DNA of 64,000 nucleotides from Calycina herbarum (lineage: Eukaryota; Ascomycota; Leotiomycetes; Helotiales; Pezizellaceae), in the NCBI GenBank assembly GCA_001414485.1, contig LLEY01000013.1, positions 434,001-498,000 on the forward strand, read 5' to 3'. Of the stretch, positions 45,521 through 57,152 are shown piece by piece. Position 1 is the first letter of the stretch; each line of letters starts with the position of its first letter. Under the pieces are notes generated by a model that did not search any database, was not told the origin of the DNA, and saw only the letters and a list, made by a program, of their open reading frames with translations. Position numbers and translations under genes: made by a program.

Positions 45521-46908
45521 CGCCAAAGAAAAAGAAAAAGAAGAATTGGCTAACATGAAATGCAGGCGCCCGAGGAGGAAAGCGATCCGTCACCCATCTA
45601 AGCAAGGCTCAACTTGCCCGCAAACGTGCCAATGACCGCGAGGCTCAGCGCAACATCCGTCAGCGAACCAAGGAACATATCGAGAATCTAGAGAAGAAAG
45701 TGAAGGAACTAGAGGCCGGCCATCGCGCCAGTAGTATGGACCGGGTGCTGAAGAGGAATAAGGAACTGGAAAGAGAGGTCGCTCAACTACAAGCTCAGGT
45801 GGCAGCAAGCTCACGACCAAACTTGGAACCATCGTCTGCCCGAGGCTCCATTGGACCAGAGGATGGGGTGGGAATGGCCCGCCCAGGAGAATGGATGCAA
45901 GAACCACAAATGTCAACGGGCTGGCAAGCACATACAACCGTCACCTCCAACCCACAACAGCATGGCTTTCCCTCCGCAAGTGCCAACATATTCGAATCTG
46001 AAGACGGACTTGCATCCACAGCATCCGGGCTCGCAACTGCGACACCCGTTTGGGAAGATCCCACGGTGTTTGGTAACACTTCACAGGCACTTGCACAACC
46101 GACACCTGCTTGGGCACCCTTCCACCCCGCCTTCAGCCAGCCATCTCGATTTGCAGATCTTCAACCCGCAGGCTTCACCGAACTAGTGAACCAACCCGGA
46201 TATCAAACTACTACCTGCTGGCAACAACAACCATCCATATACGCCTGGCAGATTTCGACGAAACTAAAAGCACCAGTCACTTTGGTCGATCAATTGATGT
46301 TTGGCGTAATTCACTCGCAACGACACCTCGCGCTTCACTCGGATGCCACAGGGGAGGACCTTCTTGGCCCAAGCTTCCCTCCGGTTCATATTCTATTTAA
46401 CCACCAACCCCCGGTAATTACGAAACCACCATCCAACATCGCCGAAGTGATGAACCGCTATTCCGAAGTTCTTTCAAATCGTGGATTTGCTCTCATCCCC
46501 GAGAAGCTTGCTTCGTTCATGTGCATGTATCGATTCGTTCAATGGCAAATCTCGCCAACGTACCAAACTTATCAGAAGCTACATGATTGGCAAGCACCAC
46601 GCCCCTCGCAACTTGTAATTCCACATCCAGCATGGATGGATCTTCCTCCTTGGGGCAAGGTCCGTGAAATGATGATTGAAAACCAAGACCGATACGACAA
46701 CCCAGAATTTCAAAACGATTATGCTTCCAATCTCTCCGTCAACTTCCCACACGACCCAATGAAGGCCCTTATATTTGAAGATGGTCAAATCATGGTCAGC
46801 CCTCTGATGGAGAGACATCTCAGCGACATCAACAACATGAGCATGAAGAAACCTTTTGCGGACAAGTACCCGGAATTCCGCGACGCTTGTCGATTCGAGG
46901 AGGTATAA
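45355..46908 (+). CDS. bZIP transcription factor with C-terminal DUF3425
   Basis: Exons 45355-45466 and 45566-46908 join in frame (G|GC) to 484 residues. The 99-bp intron holds a (CT)n tract and an AAAG-rich run. The basic region AQLARKRANDREAQRNIRQR with TKEHIENLEKKVKELE, then NKELEREVAQLQAQV, forms a bZIP domain. The C-terminal 170 residues (YAWQISTKLKAPVTLVDQLMF, RYSEVLSNRGFALIPEKLASFMCMYRFVQWQI, HPAWMDLPPWGKVREMMIEN) match DUF3425, which accompanies bZIP domains only in filamentous ascomycetes. The start could also be Met-8 at 45376. The protein is nuclear by inference. It stands isolated between very long non-coding flanks, typical of heavily regulated developmental or stress regulators. 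Confidence 0.9.
45483..45516. repeat. (CT)n microsatellite inside the bZIP intron
   Basis: A 34-bp CT run begins 16 bp after the donor site at 45467. Confidence 0.9.
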
Positions 46909-49900
46909 AGAAGCCTTTGCAAAGTCATCATCACGAATTTTCTTTTTCCGCAACTCCGGGCAAAAAATGATGAATGAACTATTGTATTTATGCCTGTATT
47001 CATGGGTGGTGGGACAGTTATTATAACAGGAGGCCGGACTCTTTTTTTCGTATAATATTTTTACATATACCGCTTTCTCTTTTTGCTTTCCTCTTCTACT
47101 TTTTGTTGGATTATGGAAAATGAAGAAAATAGACATTATTAGATGTCGGTCTACAGAGACAATAATCTGCTACTACGGTATTGGGCGTTGGCAGGGATCT
47201 TTTTTACTTGGAAGCGAAACGAAGGGTGACTTTTTGGGAGTTACCTGGTATCGCCCACGGCTACTTTTTTCTTTCAATGTATTTTGGAGATATCCCTGGG
47301 CGTCGGAGGCTTATTTGTTTGAGTTTTGATTACTTTTGCTCTTGCTCTTGCTTTTGCCTCTGGCTTTATATCCTCTCGCACTAGGCGCGGAAGGCGCGGA
47401 AGATCATTTCTGCTGAAGAGGCGGGAGGTCTTTGGTAGGAGCGTGAGATGTCCTCCAGATCTCTTTTCAGATGCATAACGAACAGACTAGTTACTACAAT
47501 TGTATTTTTTGTAATTTTGTTTATGAATCTCGGTCTACTTACTTGGTCACCGCTACCACATTGGCATAGTCCATATAAGAAGGTTGGTAGTTGCGAAGGA
47601 GTCTAGGACAATTACATTCTCCAATTCTTCACTTCACAACTGTCCAAGGATTTTCTGAGTGTACGCAGAGCATGAAGTCGTACCTCTCATCAGAGTTCAC
47701 ATGAAGTTATGCGACAACCGGTTTCCGAATGCGAATGGCCACGGGTTACGGGCGTGTGGCCATCGGGGTATGTGTGTCCGTCCCCTTTTAGAGTTTGATT
47801 CTTTGGTTTGGTTTTGGAAAGGGTGGATCTTTTGTGGTGGTGTTTCTGGAAGGAAGATCGGATGTTTGTAGCCGAGCCGATAGATACTTCTTTGTGGGTT
47901 TTTTTGGTAGGGACCGACCTGAGGGAAGGGCAACATTTGAATTTTTTTTTCTTCTTCTTCACAACTTTCGTTCTTTCTTTCTTGAGGAATGGAGTTTTTT
48001 TTTATGACGAGTGTTCTGATGGGATTCAAGAAGATGATGGGTCAAGTTGGGGGATTCCCATGGGCGTGTGTTGATTGGTTGGTAGGTTTGCGACGTGGGG
48101 GGAATCGATCGGGATTTGACGGCTTTGCTGACCGTTCCCAAACTCTAAAACAAGAATTCATGGGACGCTTTCGGGTGTTGTGCTTTTATATGAAGGGTGT
48201 TTTTTAATAACCGTGTTATTCCCAGATTAATAGGCGGTACTTCCTGGGTTTATCAGGGTTGGAACCTATCTGAGCGGGTATTTCCCGAAGGCATCGACTG
48301 GTATTGTTGTCTTCTTTAGGAAGAGGGAAACGTGGGCTTCGGAGGGAGGACTGTTGACTGTTGACTGATGGCTGGGATAGGGGGCGGTGGGAAGAGACGG
48401 GAAAGCTTGTTGTTGGTTTAGAGTTTTTATTTAAGTTTTTTTTGTTTTTGGAGTGTTTGGCATGGGGAGGGATGGTTGTGACGATGTGGGCTGTGGGCTG
48501 TGGGCTATGATGGGTGTTAGCCGTTGGGGTTTTTACACATGGGGTTGGGGATCGACGGATTAAGTGGTCTTATTTTTGGGGGGGAGAAGTTTGAAATGAA
48601 GGGGTGGTGGTGATTCGTTGCTCTTTTCTATTGGTTCTAGGGGGTGTAGTACTGGGTGGGGGCTTTACAAGGGGGATCCGAACCATGAATGATGATATAA
48701 GAACTTTCGCATTATCAGGTTTATTATGGATGACGTACTCTTGGAAAGAGGGAGGTATACAGATAAGCAAGATGACGAAAGACATTCGAGGGATTCTTGA
48801 TTGTTGGACCCTGGAAATCTTTGGCGTGGGCGGGAAAGTATAATTGAGTGAGTGCAGCAGGATGAGGGATTGTGGGGCGTGGTGGGAAGTTAGTTCTTGG
48901 AGTCGGGTGTTCTTCTTCCTCTGTTCGTTCTTTTCCTCTTCTGGACCTTCACTTTGTCACTTTGTGAGGGAATGCAAGCCACGTGTTCCTCCTTTGTTTT
49001 GTAGCTTTTCCTCCTAGACCTTTTAGGTTGAAATCCTGTTGGTTGATTAGGTAAATATTTGATGTTCTGGGGAATGCCCGTCTCGCGTTCTGTCGGTCCG
49101 TCGGCCGACGGTCCTTGTTAAGCGAACAGAAGTCATAGACGCCGAATCTATACTTTTTCGATTAACTTTTATTCGACATCTGAAGGATGTCCCCGTTTCC
49201 GATGGTGCTGGAAGTCTTCTAGACCCGTGTCATTCGACTGGGTTGTCACGTTGTTTTAGCATCTGGGGCATCCCCGTCGACGACGGTATTTGTTAAGCGA
49301 CCGCGACCGCGACGCGAGACGGGGATCCAAGGGGAAGGAAGGGATGGGCTGGTTGGTTTGCATACTTATGCCATTTTGAGTTGGCGTTCACCACGTTCCG
49401 TAAAGCGACAGACTGTTCTTGGAATTCAGCCTGAAAAAGGATAAATGAGCACTGCTTTTCCGCTAACCTAAACTCGCATGAAACCATCATTTTGGTGACA
49501 AGGGTTTTGATGACTGGAAAAGGGCCCTATGACTTTAAACTGGGGTAATAGACTTTTACGGTGAAGTGACCGAGTCATCTGTAGGTGACAGGGCTTTATT
49601 TGTATGACTGTTTGCTTTACACCCGTTTAGGTGTTGTACAAGATGCGTTGTTGAGCTGGGACGAGAAAGGTCGAAAATCTTTGCGGTCGAGAAAGAATTG
49701 GAAGATATGTTTTCAGTCTATAATTCTTATTTAATAATGACCTGCCTCGTCTCAAAGCCTCTTTCTTATGAAGTTATCTCCGCAAACACGGTCATTTCCC
49801 AGAAACCCATCCGTAGTTGAAAGTCCCCTACGTAAGAAAGTTGGATACCTCTTTGGGCTAGGTCAATCCCGTCATCTAGGTCAACTCACTTCCCCAGGTA

Positions 49901-51064
49901 CTTACAAACAACGGGGTTGGAAATAAAGATATTATTTGAGGTCTACAACAAAATAGGATCTGGGATATCCCCGAAGGTGTGGCGGGGGAAAGTTAGCCGA
50001 GATATGTGGGGATATCAAGTGCATTACAATTTTGCGAGGCATTATTTCCGTGTTCGCGGTGGAGAGAAAACTTTCTGTTTGCATTGTGCGGATGATGATT
50101 GCACTGAGAGGTTGTCCTCTGTTGTCCTTTTTTGAAGAAAAATCGTGGCACCAGGGGGTCTAGGAATTCGTAACTGGTCAAGAGCAGAGTAGAGTGAGTA
50201 CCTTCACGCTGCTCTCTCAACTGTTCGATGAGGACTTGGAAAATTAATTCGATTATCCCACGAGACTAGGACAATATGATTCATGTTGTATTCATTGTTC
50301 TAGAAGAGTTAGGAGAGTTGCAGAAGAGGAAGGTGCCTTGGACTATAGTCACGAATTCCTGCCGCCCCTGGTGGTGGTGTTCATAGCTGTGGCTTACGTT
50401 GAGAACGTGTTATCAGGCTTGTGCTACTTATCTAGAGATAAGCCTAAGCGTAAGTCCCCTTAATTTGTCTGTTATCATAGTCGCAGAATTAAGAAATTAT
50501 CACTTTTTTTTAGCATCGATTAAGGCCATTTACCCTACCTTGATATCGAAGTAGAGGCTGAAACCTCGCGAGTAGGCCATGAGTTTGCAACTTATGAGCA
50601 AGGTGGGGCAATCCCCTCTTGAGTAACTCACTCCCTTGAAATTGGAGACCAAACCCATTACAAGTGCTCGGCTATAATCTAAACAAAGGGGCGTACTCGG
50701 TTGATTTTTAAACCAAAAGGTTGTCCAATTTAAGCGAAATACTTCTAGGGGCATGAAGGGGTGTAGTTATACGTGGCTACCATGGCCTTTTGACTTCCCA
50801 TTTCACGAATGATTTCTGAAAATGACAACCGTAAGATACTGATTACTCGAGACTAATCCGCACAATAACTGATGTTGTGTAAAGTGGTTTGCAAGATCAT
50901 ATAGCACAACGTTTTTACTGACCCCCACGAATCGCTACATTCACTGGTGGGGGCACGCTCAATTTATCTTTCACTCGCGTGTTATGCTCTTCCCCAAATG
51001 CTGTGCTTTCTAGAACTTAGTACAACTGCAGATACGAAAGTAAAAGTTCAAACAGGAAGACCCC
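46909..51064. other. 4.2-kb gene-poor region downstream of the bZIP gene
   Basis: No gene was recognised. It contains a palindromic repeat element at 49077-49323 and two weak matches to the hairpin element family (GTCTAGGACAATTACATT at about 47602 and ACTAGGACAATATGATTC at about 50265). Confidence 0.5.
49077..49323. repeat. 247-bp structure with terminal inverted repeats and internal palindrome
   Basis: CCCGTCTCGCGT (49077-49088) is repeated inverted as ACGCGAGACGGG (49312-49323). Inside are the 12-bp palindrome CGTCGGCCGACG and two direct copies of TTGTTAAGCGA. Three diverged units resembling CATCTGGGGCATCCCCGTC are also present. No clear target-site duplication was found. Confidence 0.5.
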
Positions 51065-53105
51065 TTACTTAAACCACATCATTTCACACTTCCTTTCGTC
51101 GAAAGCCTCCCCAGCCATTACACCATGTAAATAACAATCTCCAACCAACTCCAAAAGGACGTCTCTATTTCTCACAACCAAAGGAACTTTACTTCCGGCG
51201 AAGAGCGCGACCAAGTCCCCTACTTGCATATCCCGAGGCCCAATACCAATATATCCCGTTTCGGTACGAAACATTCTCCTGTGAGGTACTCTGGTAAGCC
51301 TCAACCCTGGAATCATGGCACCCGAAGTGCGTTCGTGATAGACATCTGCCATAAGATTATACATCATCACACCCCATGAAGCACCCAGATAAGTCTTTTT
51401 GTGGTTGTGCAGCCCCATCTTGTGTAAAAAGCGGAAACGTTGTGAGTTCTTATCCATTTGTTGACGTAGAGCACTTGTACTCTCGAATTCTTCAGCTGGA
51501 TTTCCCGCTTGGAGACATTTGTAGTATGCGTCTAGGATAGGCTCATCTGTTGCTGTGTATCTGGATATAGAACGTGCTTTTGCTACCGCTTCCCAGCTAT
51601 TGTATATTGTTTGGGCTTGTGGAACACTTATATAGGGATTGGAAGTCGGGTCGAGGTCCCAAAGTGCACCAATGTCAACAATTCTGTCCAAAATGAACCC
51701 AGAGATACCCAGAAGTGGAGCTAGATCTGTTGGAGTCTCACGTACTAGAATCTCTGGTGGGACAAGTTCGTGAGACTGGGCGAGTGGGGAGGAAAAAACT
51801 CTAGGCTCCTCCAAGTTGGAATATTTGACAATATGTACATTAGGAATGGCCCCCCTACATGCATCAAACCCATAGTAATTGTCGCAAAAGGTTTCCGCGA
51901 GGTCGCACTTCTTCCAATCAGATACCCAAGATGGCAAATCTAAATCGTCCGACAACTCTGGTGGGGATATAACTCGGGGAACTGCCAGTATGTTGAGCTC
52001 CGCTGACCGCAGTAGAATTGCCATTGCTGTCTCTATATATACATCCTTCGTTTCCAGACGGTAGTCTAAATTGAGATCCAACATCTCTGGGCCACAATCA
52101 TTTGCAATTCCATGAATTGCAAAGACCTTGTCTTTGGGGAGTGTTGCATCACATGGCCGATGTTGTTGGAGTAATGTGAGAATTCCTTGGCCCTCTTTGT
52201 ACTTGAAAGAAACAAAACCAAGAAGCAATCCTGTAACTTGTCTAAACTGCAGACTTCCAACTGGATAGATGGCCTTCAAAGCTGGTGTTGAGGTGAAATA
52301 AAGAAGAGCTTTGGTAAAATCGATCCACGAAACGGAGGAATCACCACAATCAACAATGGCATCCGAAGCGACAGAAGATTCTTGGATGATCCAAACGCGC
52401 CCAAACTGGAGAAGAGAGTTAGAGATGTAATGACCTGAATAGTTGAACTTGACATACCCATGGTCGGTCAAGCAACTGAACGAAATCATCCCACGGGTCC
52501 TTTATCAGCTTCCCATCCGGACCCTTCACAACACCAGGAACACGACTTGAAATCTCAAAAATTTCTTTCGGGGTCCCTTTGAACTTATCATCATACGCCT
52601 TGACAAGAAGTTCCACAAGACCAAACGCTCTCTTTCCACTATCCGGTCCACTATCCTCATCTGGTCCATCGTGACCTAACCATATAACGACCCTGTTCGC
52701 CTTTTCGTAAATTTTTCGCATAAGAGGGACTTGTTCTGCCTTTTCATCGTCATCCTTTTGATTGATACAAATTGCATCTGCCCATATCGTCCTCGGCTTG
52801 TCTGGATATCGCAGGTGACACAATGCAATATTCAAACTGTTATGGATAACAAGATTCTGGTTGTTGCATCGAATCGTGATTGGAAATGCTGCGTTTTTTG
52901 TTCCACCCCAGCAGTAGGAGAGAGCTTCGAAATTAGGGGGCTCTTTGATATTGTCGAGAGGTATAACTTTCAGTTGAAGTCGCAGCATTTCGGTCGTAGA
53001 ACCTGGGAACAGCTCAACCACGCGAATAGAGGTCTCTCCTTGTGCACCAAGCGGCACAGCTGAATAATTGAAATCATCGACCATAATTCTTCTATCCAAT
53101 TTCAT
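51065..53105 (-). CDS. HET-domain (heterokaryon incompatibility) protein
   Basis: Two exons, 53105-52458 and 52405-51065, flank a 52-bp intron and encode 662 residues. The HET domain (about residues 55-235) shows the three classic blocks. These are FEALSYCWGG, TIWADAICINQKDDDEKAEQVPLM with RKIYEKANRVVIWLG, and after the intron GRVWIIQESSVASD. The C-terminal part has the usual GDLVALFAGSKVPLVVR and GDCYLHGVMAGEAFDE segment. HET proteins trigger regulated cell death when genetically different hyphae fuse. The gene is intact. A decayed fragment of a related gene lies just upstream at 53460-53620. Confidence 0.93.
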
Positions 53106-53459
53106 GTATCTTTCAAAACAATCTTCATTACAATATTTTAAGGTGCTTATCGGATTATAATTGCTTCTTCAGCCGCACCTTGCCCGCCCTGTGCTCAACC
53201 CCATGCTCAGCCATTGGTCGTTATAAATAGATAATATCAGAGCCTGCACTATCTGGGTGATGAAAGTGTCTTGTTTGAATTGATATTAACCACTGGACGA
53301 GAGGGACCTCGGTCGCTTCGTGGTGCTTGGGTCAAGTCGTCAAAGAGGGAAGGAACTCCTCACACTCCTTCACACGACCCTCCTGAGTTCGAGACCTGCG
53401 TTTCGGCGAGGGTGAGACTCATGTGATTCCAACCTCAAAATATCCAGCAACTGCGCTGA

Positions 53460-53620
53460 TTCATCATCGTCATTTTGGCCGACACAAATGACATATTGTC
53501 CTCGTTGCAGCCCGCAAGTGGCACAGTGCAAAGTTCAAACTGTTATGGACAACAAGAATCGACTCGTGGTTGGATGACCAGCATTCTAAGTCCTACTCTA
53601 GCCGCGGGTCACCAAAGGAG
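53460..53620 (-). pseudogene. Fragment of a second HET gene
   Basis: The minus-strand translation includes HNSLNFALCHLRAATRTI, aligned with HNSLNIALCHLRYPDKPRTI of the intact HET gene. The frame then runs into several stops. DNA identity is visible over AAACTGTTATGGAYAACAAG and TCATCRTCGTCAT. It is a partial duplicate or relic of a paralogue. Confidence 0.65.
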
Positions 53621-53679
53621 AAGTACATTTCAGCTCACACTGCTTGACCATTTCGGTTGTTTGGTATTTATTGAGCGAC

Positions 53680-53994
53680 CAGTAAGCCAAACAAATATCG
53701 AGTAACTCGTACAACATCTGGGGGTCAAAAGAAGAGCCCCGAGTAAGCCACCAACTAAGCTATACGAATATTTGGAGGCCAAAAAGAAGTCGCGAGTAAG
53801 CCAGCAATTAATCAGTAGGCCCCCACATCGAAAGGCTGAGTTACTTACAACTCCATAGCTTACTCAACAAATCAATGAGTTGCTCCCAAATCTACAGCTT
53901 ACTCGCAACGGTCTTGGCCTCCACATGCTGTGGGTTACTTATGAGTAAGCCGCCAACTATCTTGCGAGTAAGCCGCGAGTTACTCACGAGTAAC
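53680..53994. repeat. Field of (C)GAGTAAGCC heptamer repeats in both orientations
   Basis: GAGTAAGCC or close variants occur repeatedly in direct orientation, and AGCTTACTC occurs inverted, separated by 10-50 bp. CGAGTAACTCG and CGCGAGTTACTCACGAGTAAC create small palindromes. No coding frame runs through it. Confidence 0.6.
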
Positions 53995-54941
53995 CACAGC
54001 AACAACCATCTAACCCCTTTCGTATCAATTAATTGTAGTCTTTTCTGCGTAATTTGCGATGCATCGGTCTTTATATATATTGAATAGACATTGGTAGTGC
54101 CCTATTTGATTGAACTGAACTCTGAGTATAACCGTGGTTTGGGGATCCCAATTCCGATTCGGACTCTTTTTGTTTTGTTTTGTTTTTGAGGAATCACCGT
54201 ATCAAAGAGGTCATCATTCTAGTCATATCTTAATCCTAGAATTATTGAGATGATGGAGGAACGATACAAGCGGAATAACCCTAGGGGGAGTTCTTATTGC
54301 TACCTCGCCGTTTTTGCAGCGCATTGAGTAGCTCATAATTATTTCAATTTGGGATCTTTAACTTCAAATTAATAGGACAAACTCTTTCAAGTACTTCCTG
54401 ATGGATTAACCTATATAGCCTTCATCTTGAATCAAGTACATTGGTTGCAGCGTTGAGGTGAAATGGGTGGAATCCTAAACATTTTATTAAGCGAGGTTGT
54501 TTGACCTAGGTTGGAATGCGTGAACATAGTCTCGAGGCACCCTCTTCAACCTGTATAAATAATAAAGAAAGACAGACTACCAGAAGTTCAGAGAATCATG
54601 AAGATGGGCGTCTTGACCATTAATCAGTACATGTTGAAAGTTAAAAGAAGAAAATTATTCTAATCGTTCTTGAAAAATTTGAAAAATCAATCACGCAAAA
54701 GTAAAAACAATCAATTCTCTCAACTCAATTTGAGGATGTAAACTCTCTTGTAAGTTTAGAAGAATATTTTTGTGTGAGAATTGTTACGAGGATAAACCTC
54801 AACTTCATCCTAGGAAGTGTCTCGGCATAGGCTCTCCTAACTATCCACCCCATATGCAGTATAATAAGACTTCGCAGCCTCGTCTCAACCTTCTCTATTA
54901 CAACAATTTTACCTTGCTTGCACAGCAAGTATATAACAACC

Positions 54942-57152
54942 ATGGCGCAACCAACAGAATACCTCGCTCTCTCCCCCACTCAATATCTCCTCATCCTCCT
55001 CTCCCTCTGGCTCATCTTCGAACTCCAAAGAAGTTTCCGAATCTTCTTCATCGGTCGTCCCGTGGGCCTCACCTTCACCCCAATCTCCAATTCCCTCTCT
55101 TCTAACAAAACACCAGAAAAACGTCCCAGTCTTCAGTCTCCCAACCTATCTCGGCCGATGGCTTACCTCACTACTCAAAGGCTGGAACGCAGAAGCCATG
55201 CACCACTCCGCATACCTGGCTTCCAACCATTCAACCTACGCCATACCAGCTAGAAACCAATATCACGTCTGTGTCTCGACTCGAGAGATGATCGAGGAGG
55301 CTATGAATGCCCCGCATCGGTATCTTTCACTGCAAGGAGCTTTCTTTGATGTTTGTGAGCGATCTCTTTAATTTCCTTTTAGCTAGAAATGGATGTGCTA
55401 ATGTCTAATGGGAATAGAGGATCTTCCTAGAACAAATCATGAACGGTCTGAAGATCAATGATACGGATAGTTTTGAGGGTGTTTCTCAGAATGTGTTTGG
55501 CCAGCACCTTAGAAAGAATTTACCGGATATGGAACCGTTGGTTAATCGTACTTTGAATGAGGCATTCGTTGTGGAGGTTGATTCGGGGAAGGTGGTTGGA
55601 GATGGTGAGGGCTGACTCTATGAGCTGGGTTAAGTGTTGTTGTGATGTGCTGATGATAGTAGGCTGGCATTATATATCCGCAAATGCATCGGCTAGCTCT
55701 ACGGTTGTCAGACTTGCCGCTCGTGTCAACAATGTGGTCTTGGTTGGTGAGAAGTTGGGTAAGTGTTTTGAACCTTTGAACCTTGGGGATTCCTATGGAC
55801 TTACATTCGCTTAGCAAGCGACCCCGTATTTTTCGACTGCACGATGAAGTATATAAAGTGGTAAGTTGACCTTTACTATTTTTATGTTCACTTTTGCTGA
55901 TCTTCAAACTAGGTCCGTTATATGCGCTGAAACCTTATCAATCACCCCAAACATCTTGTTCCCGTAAGAATTTCCCTGGACCTGCCGGGTACAAGGAATA
56001 ACCAGCTAAAATGATAACCAAAGATTCGTGACTTGGTTTACCATGAAGCGAACTGGTGCCACCGCCAATCTCTGTGTTCAACTTTCTGCCCTCATCGACG
56101 AACGTCTCGAAAACCGATACGAGAAAAAGGAAGATGCTGTAAGTATCACTATCCCCACTATCACCACTTCCCCATGAACTCCCAAATTCATCATCCCTAG
56201 GTCGATGTCGCACAATGGACTGCAAACTGCGAAAGAAAGACTACACCCGGATGGATTCTAAACCAAATGCTCGTCTACATCTTCGGTTCCGCCCATCAAT
56301 TACCTCTCGTAAGTACACCCCAAGAACTTCGAATATTTGCTGATGGAACAAGTTGGTCTGTTACGCTCTCTACAACCTCTGCAAATATTCAGAATACATC
56401 CAGCCTCTCCGAGAAGAACTCCTTAAAGAAGGAACTGATTTCGGTCTCAACAACACTGAATTACCACTCGTGGATAGTTTCCTCAAGTACGTCTTCGCTG
56501 CCCGATTCCCACCCTTCCCATACACACTACAAACTAACATCCCTCGTCTCCAGAGAAACAGCCCGTCTCTACCCAACAACCTACCTATGAATGTCCCGCA
56601 AGGTCCTCTCCCTCTACACCCTCTCCGACGGCACCCATCTCGCCCCCGGAACCTGGCTAGCAGTTCCCTCCATGGAACTAAACACCGATCCACAGAATTA
56701 CCCCGATAACCCGCTCGCCTTCAATGGTTTCCGATTCGTCTACCAGAAAGAGGATGGTGATAAGGGTGAGGGCGAGGGAAAGGCAAGTGAAAGTAGACTT
56801 ACACATCTGAGTTGGAAATTCCCATTTTGGGGAGTATGAATCATGCTTGGTATGTTGTTTTCCCTTTCTTCTTCCTTTGACTCGTTCCTTTGCAGAGCCC
56901 TAGTTTGTAGGTTGCTTGGCTCGTGGTGAATCAATCGTTGGTTGGGTTGACGATAAAGTGGACTGGCACCAAATCAGTCCCGCAAGAATGTACGCCTCCA
57001 TCCTAGTAAAGAAGATCCTCGCAAAATTCATCATGGAATACGAAATGAAGCTTGAGATCCCCGAGATCCCTGATACCTTCACCTGGGGCATGGCCAGGCT
57101 TCCACATCCAAACTTGGGCTTCTTGGTTAGGAAGAGGGGTGTTGAGGCTTGA
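54942..57152 (+). pseudogene. Multi-intron cytochrome P450 gene inactivated near its 3' end
   Basis: The ATG at 54942 starts MAQPTEYLALSPTQYLLILLSLWLIFEL, an N-terminal anchor. An intron at 55062-55116 (branch CTAAC) leads to KNVPVFSLPTYLGRWL. Further exons spell HRYLSLQGAFFD, LRKNLPDMEPLVNRTLNEAF, LAARVNNVVLVGEKL, DPVFFDCTMKYIKWSVICAETL and FVTWFTMKRTGATANLCVQL. TPGWILNQMLVYIFGSAHQLPLL and the ExxR segment KETARLYPTTYL follow. A TGA at 56589-56591 interrupts YPTTYL-MSRKVL, where the family normally has Ser. The heme region SMNHACPARMYAS needs a one-base frame change near 56830 and a 128-bp intron at 56850-56977. The protein resembles CYPs of the ent-kaurene-oxidase-like fungal group (inference). 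Two lesions near the end suggest recent loss. Confidence 0.75.

Larger units (their letters stand above)
53106..54941. other. Intergenic: HET relic, heptamer-repeat field, AT-rich flank
   Basis: The relic (53460-53620) and repeat field (53680-53994) are listed separately. From about 54000 to 54900 nothing else is recognisable apart from a TATATAAC immediately before the P450 start. Confidence 0.5.

Noticed and set aside
47602..47650. GTCTAGGACAATTACATT match to the hairpin element family
   Set aside because: Only the leader matches; the 40-nt hairpin is not recognisable, so it is not counted as a copy.
47659..47871. 70-codon frame downstream of the bZIP gene
   Set aside because: Low-complexity, Trp/Gly-rich C-terminal half and no homologous motif; probably chance.
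50240..50345. ACTAGGACAATATGATTC with AGAAGAGTTAGGAGAG, another possible element copy
   Set aside because: The second hairpin arm is missing; kept only as a weak similarity.
53280..53420. tRNA-like T-loop sequence GTTCGAGAC
   Set aside because: No matching acceptor, D or anticodon arms could be drawn around it.
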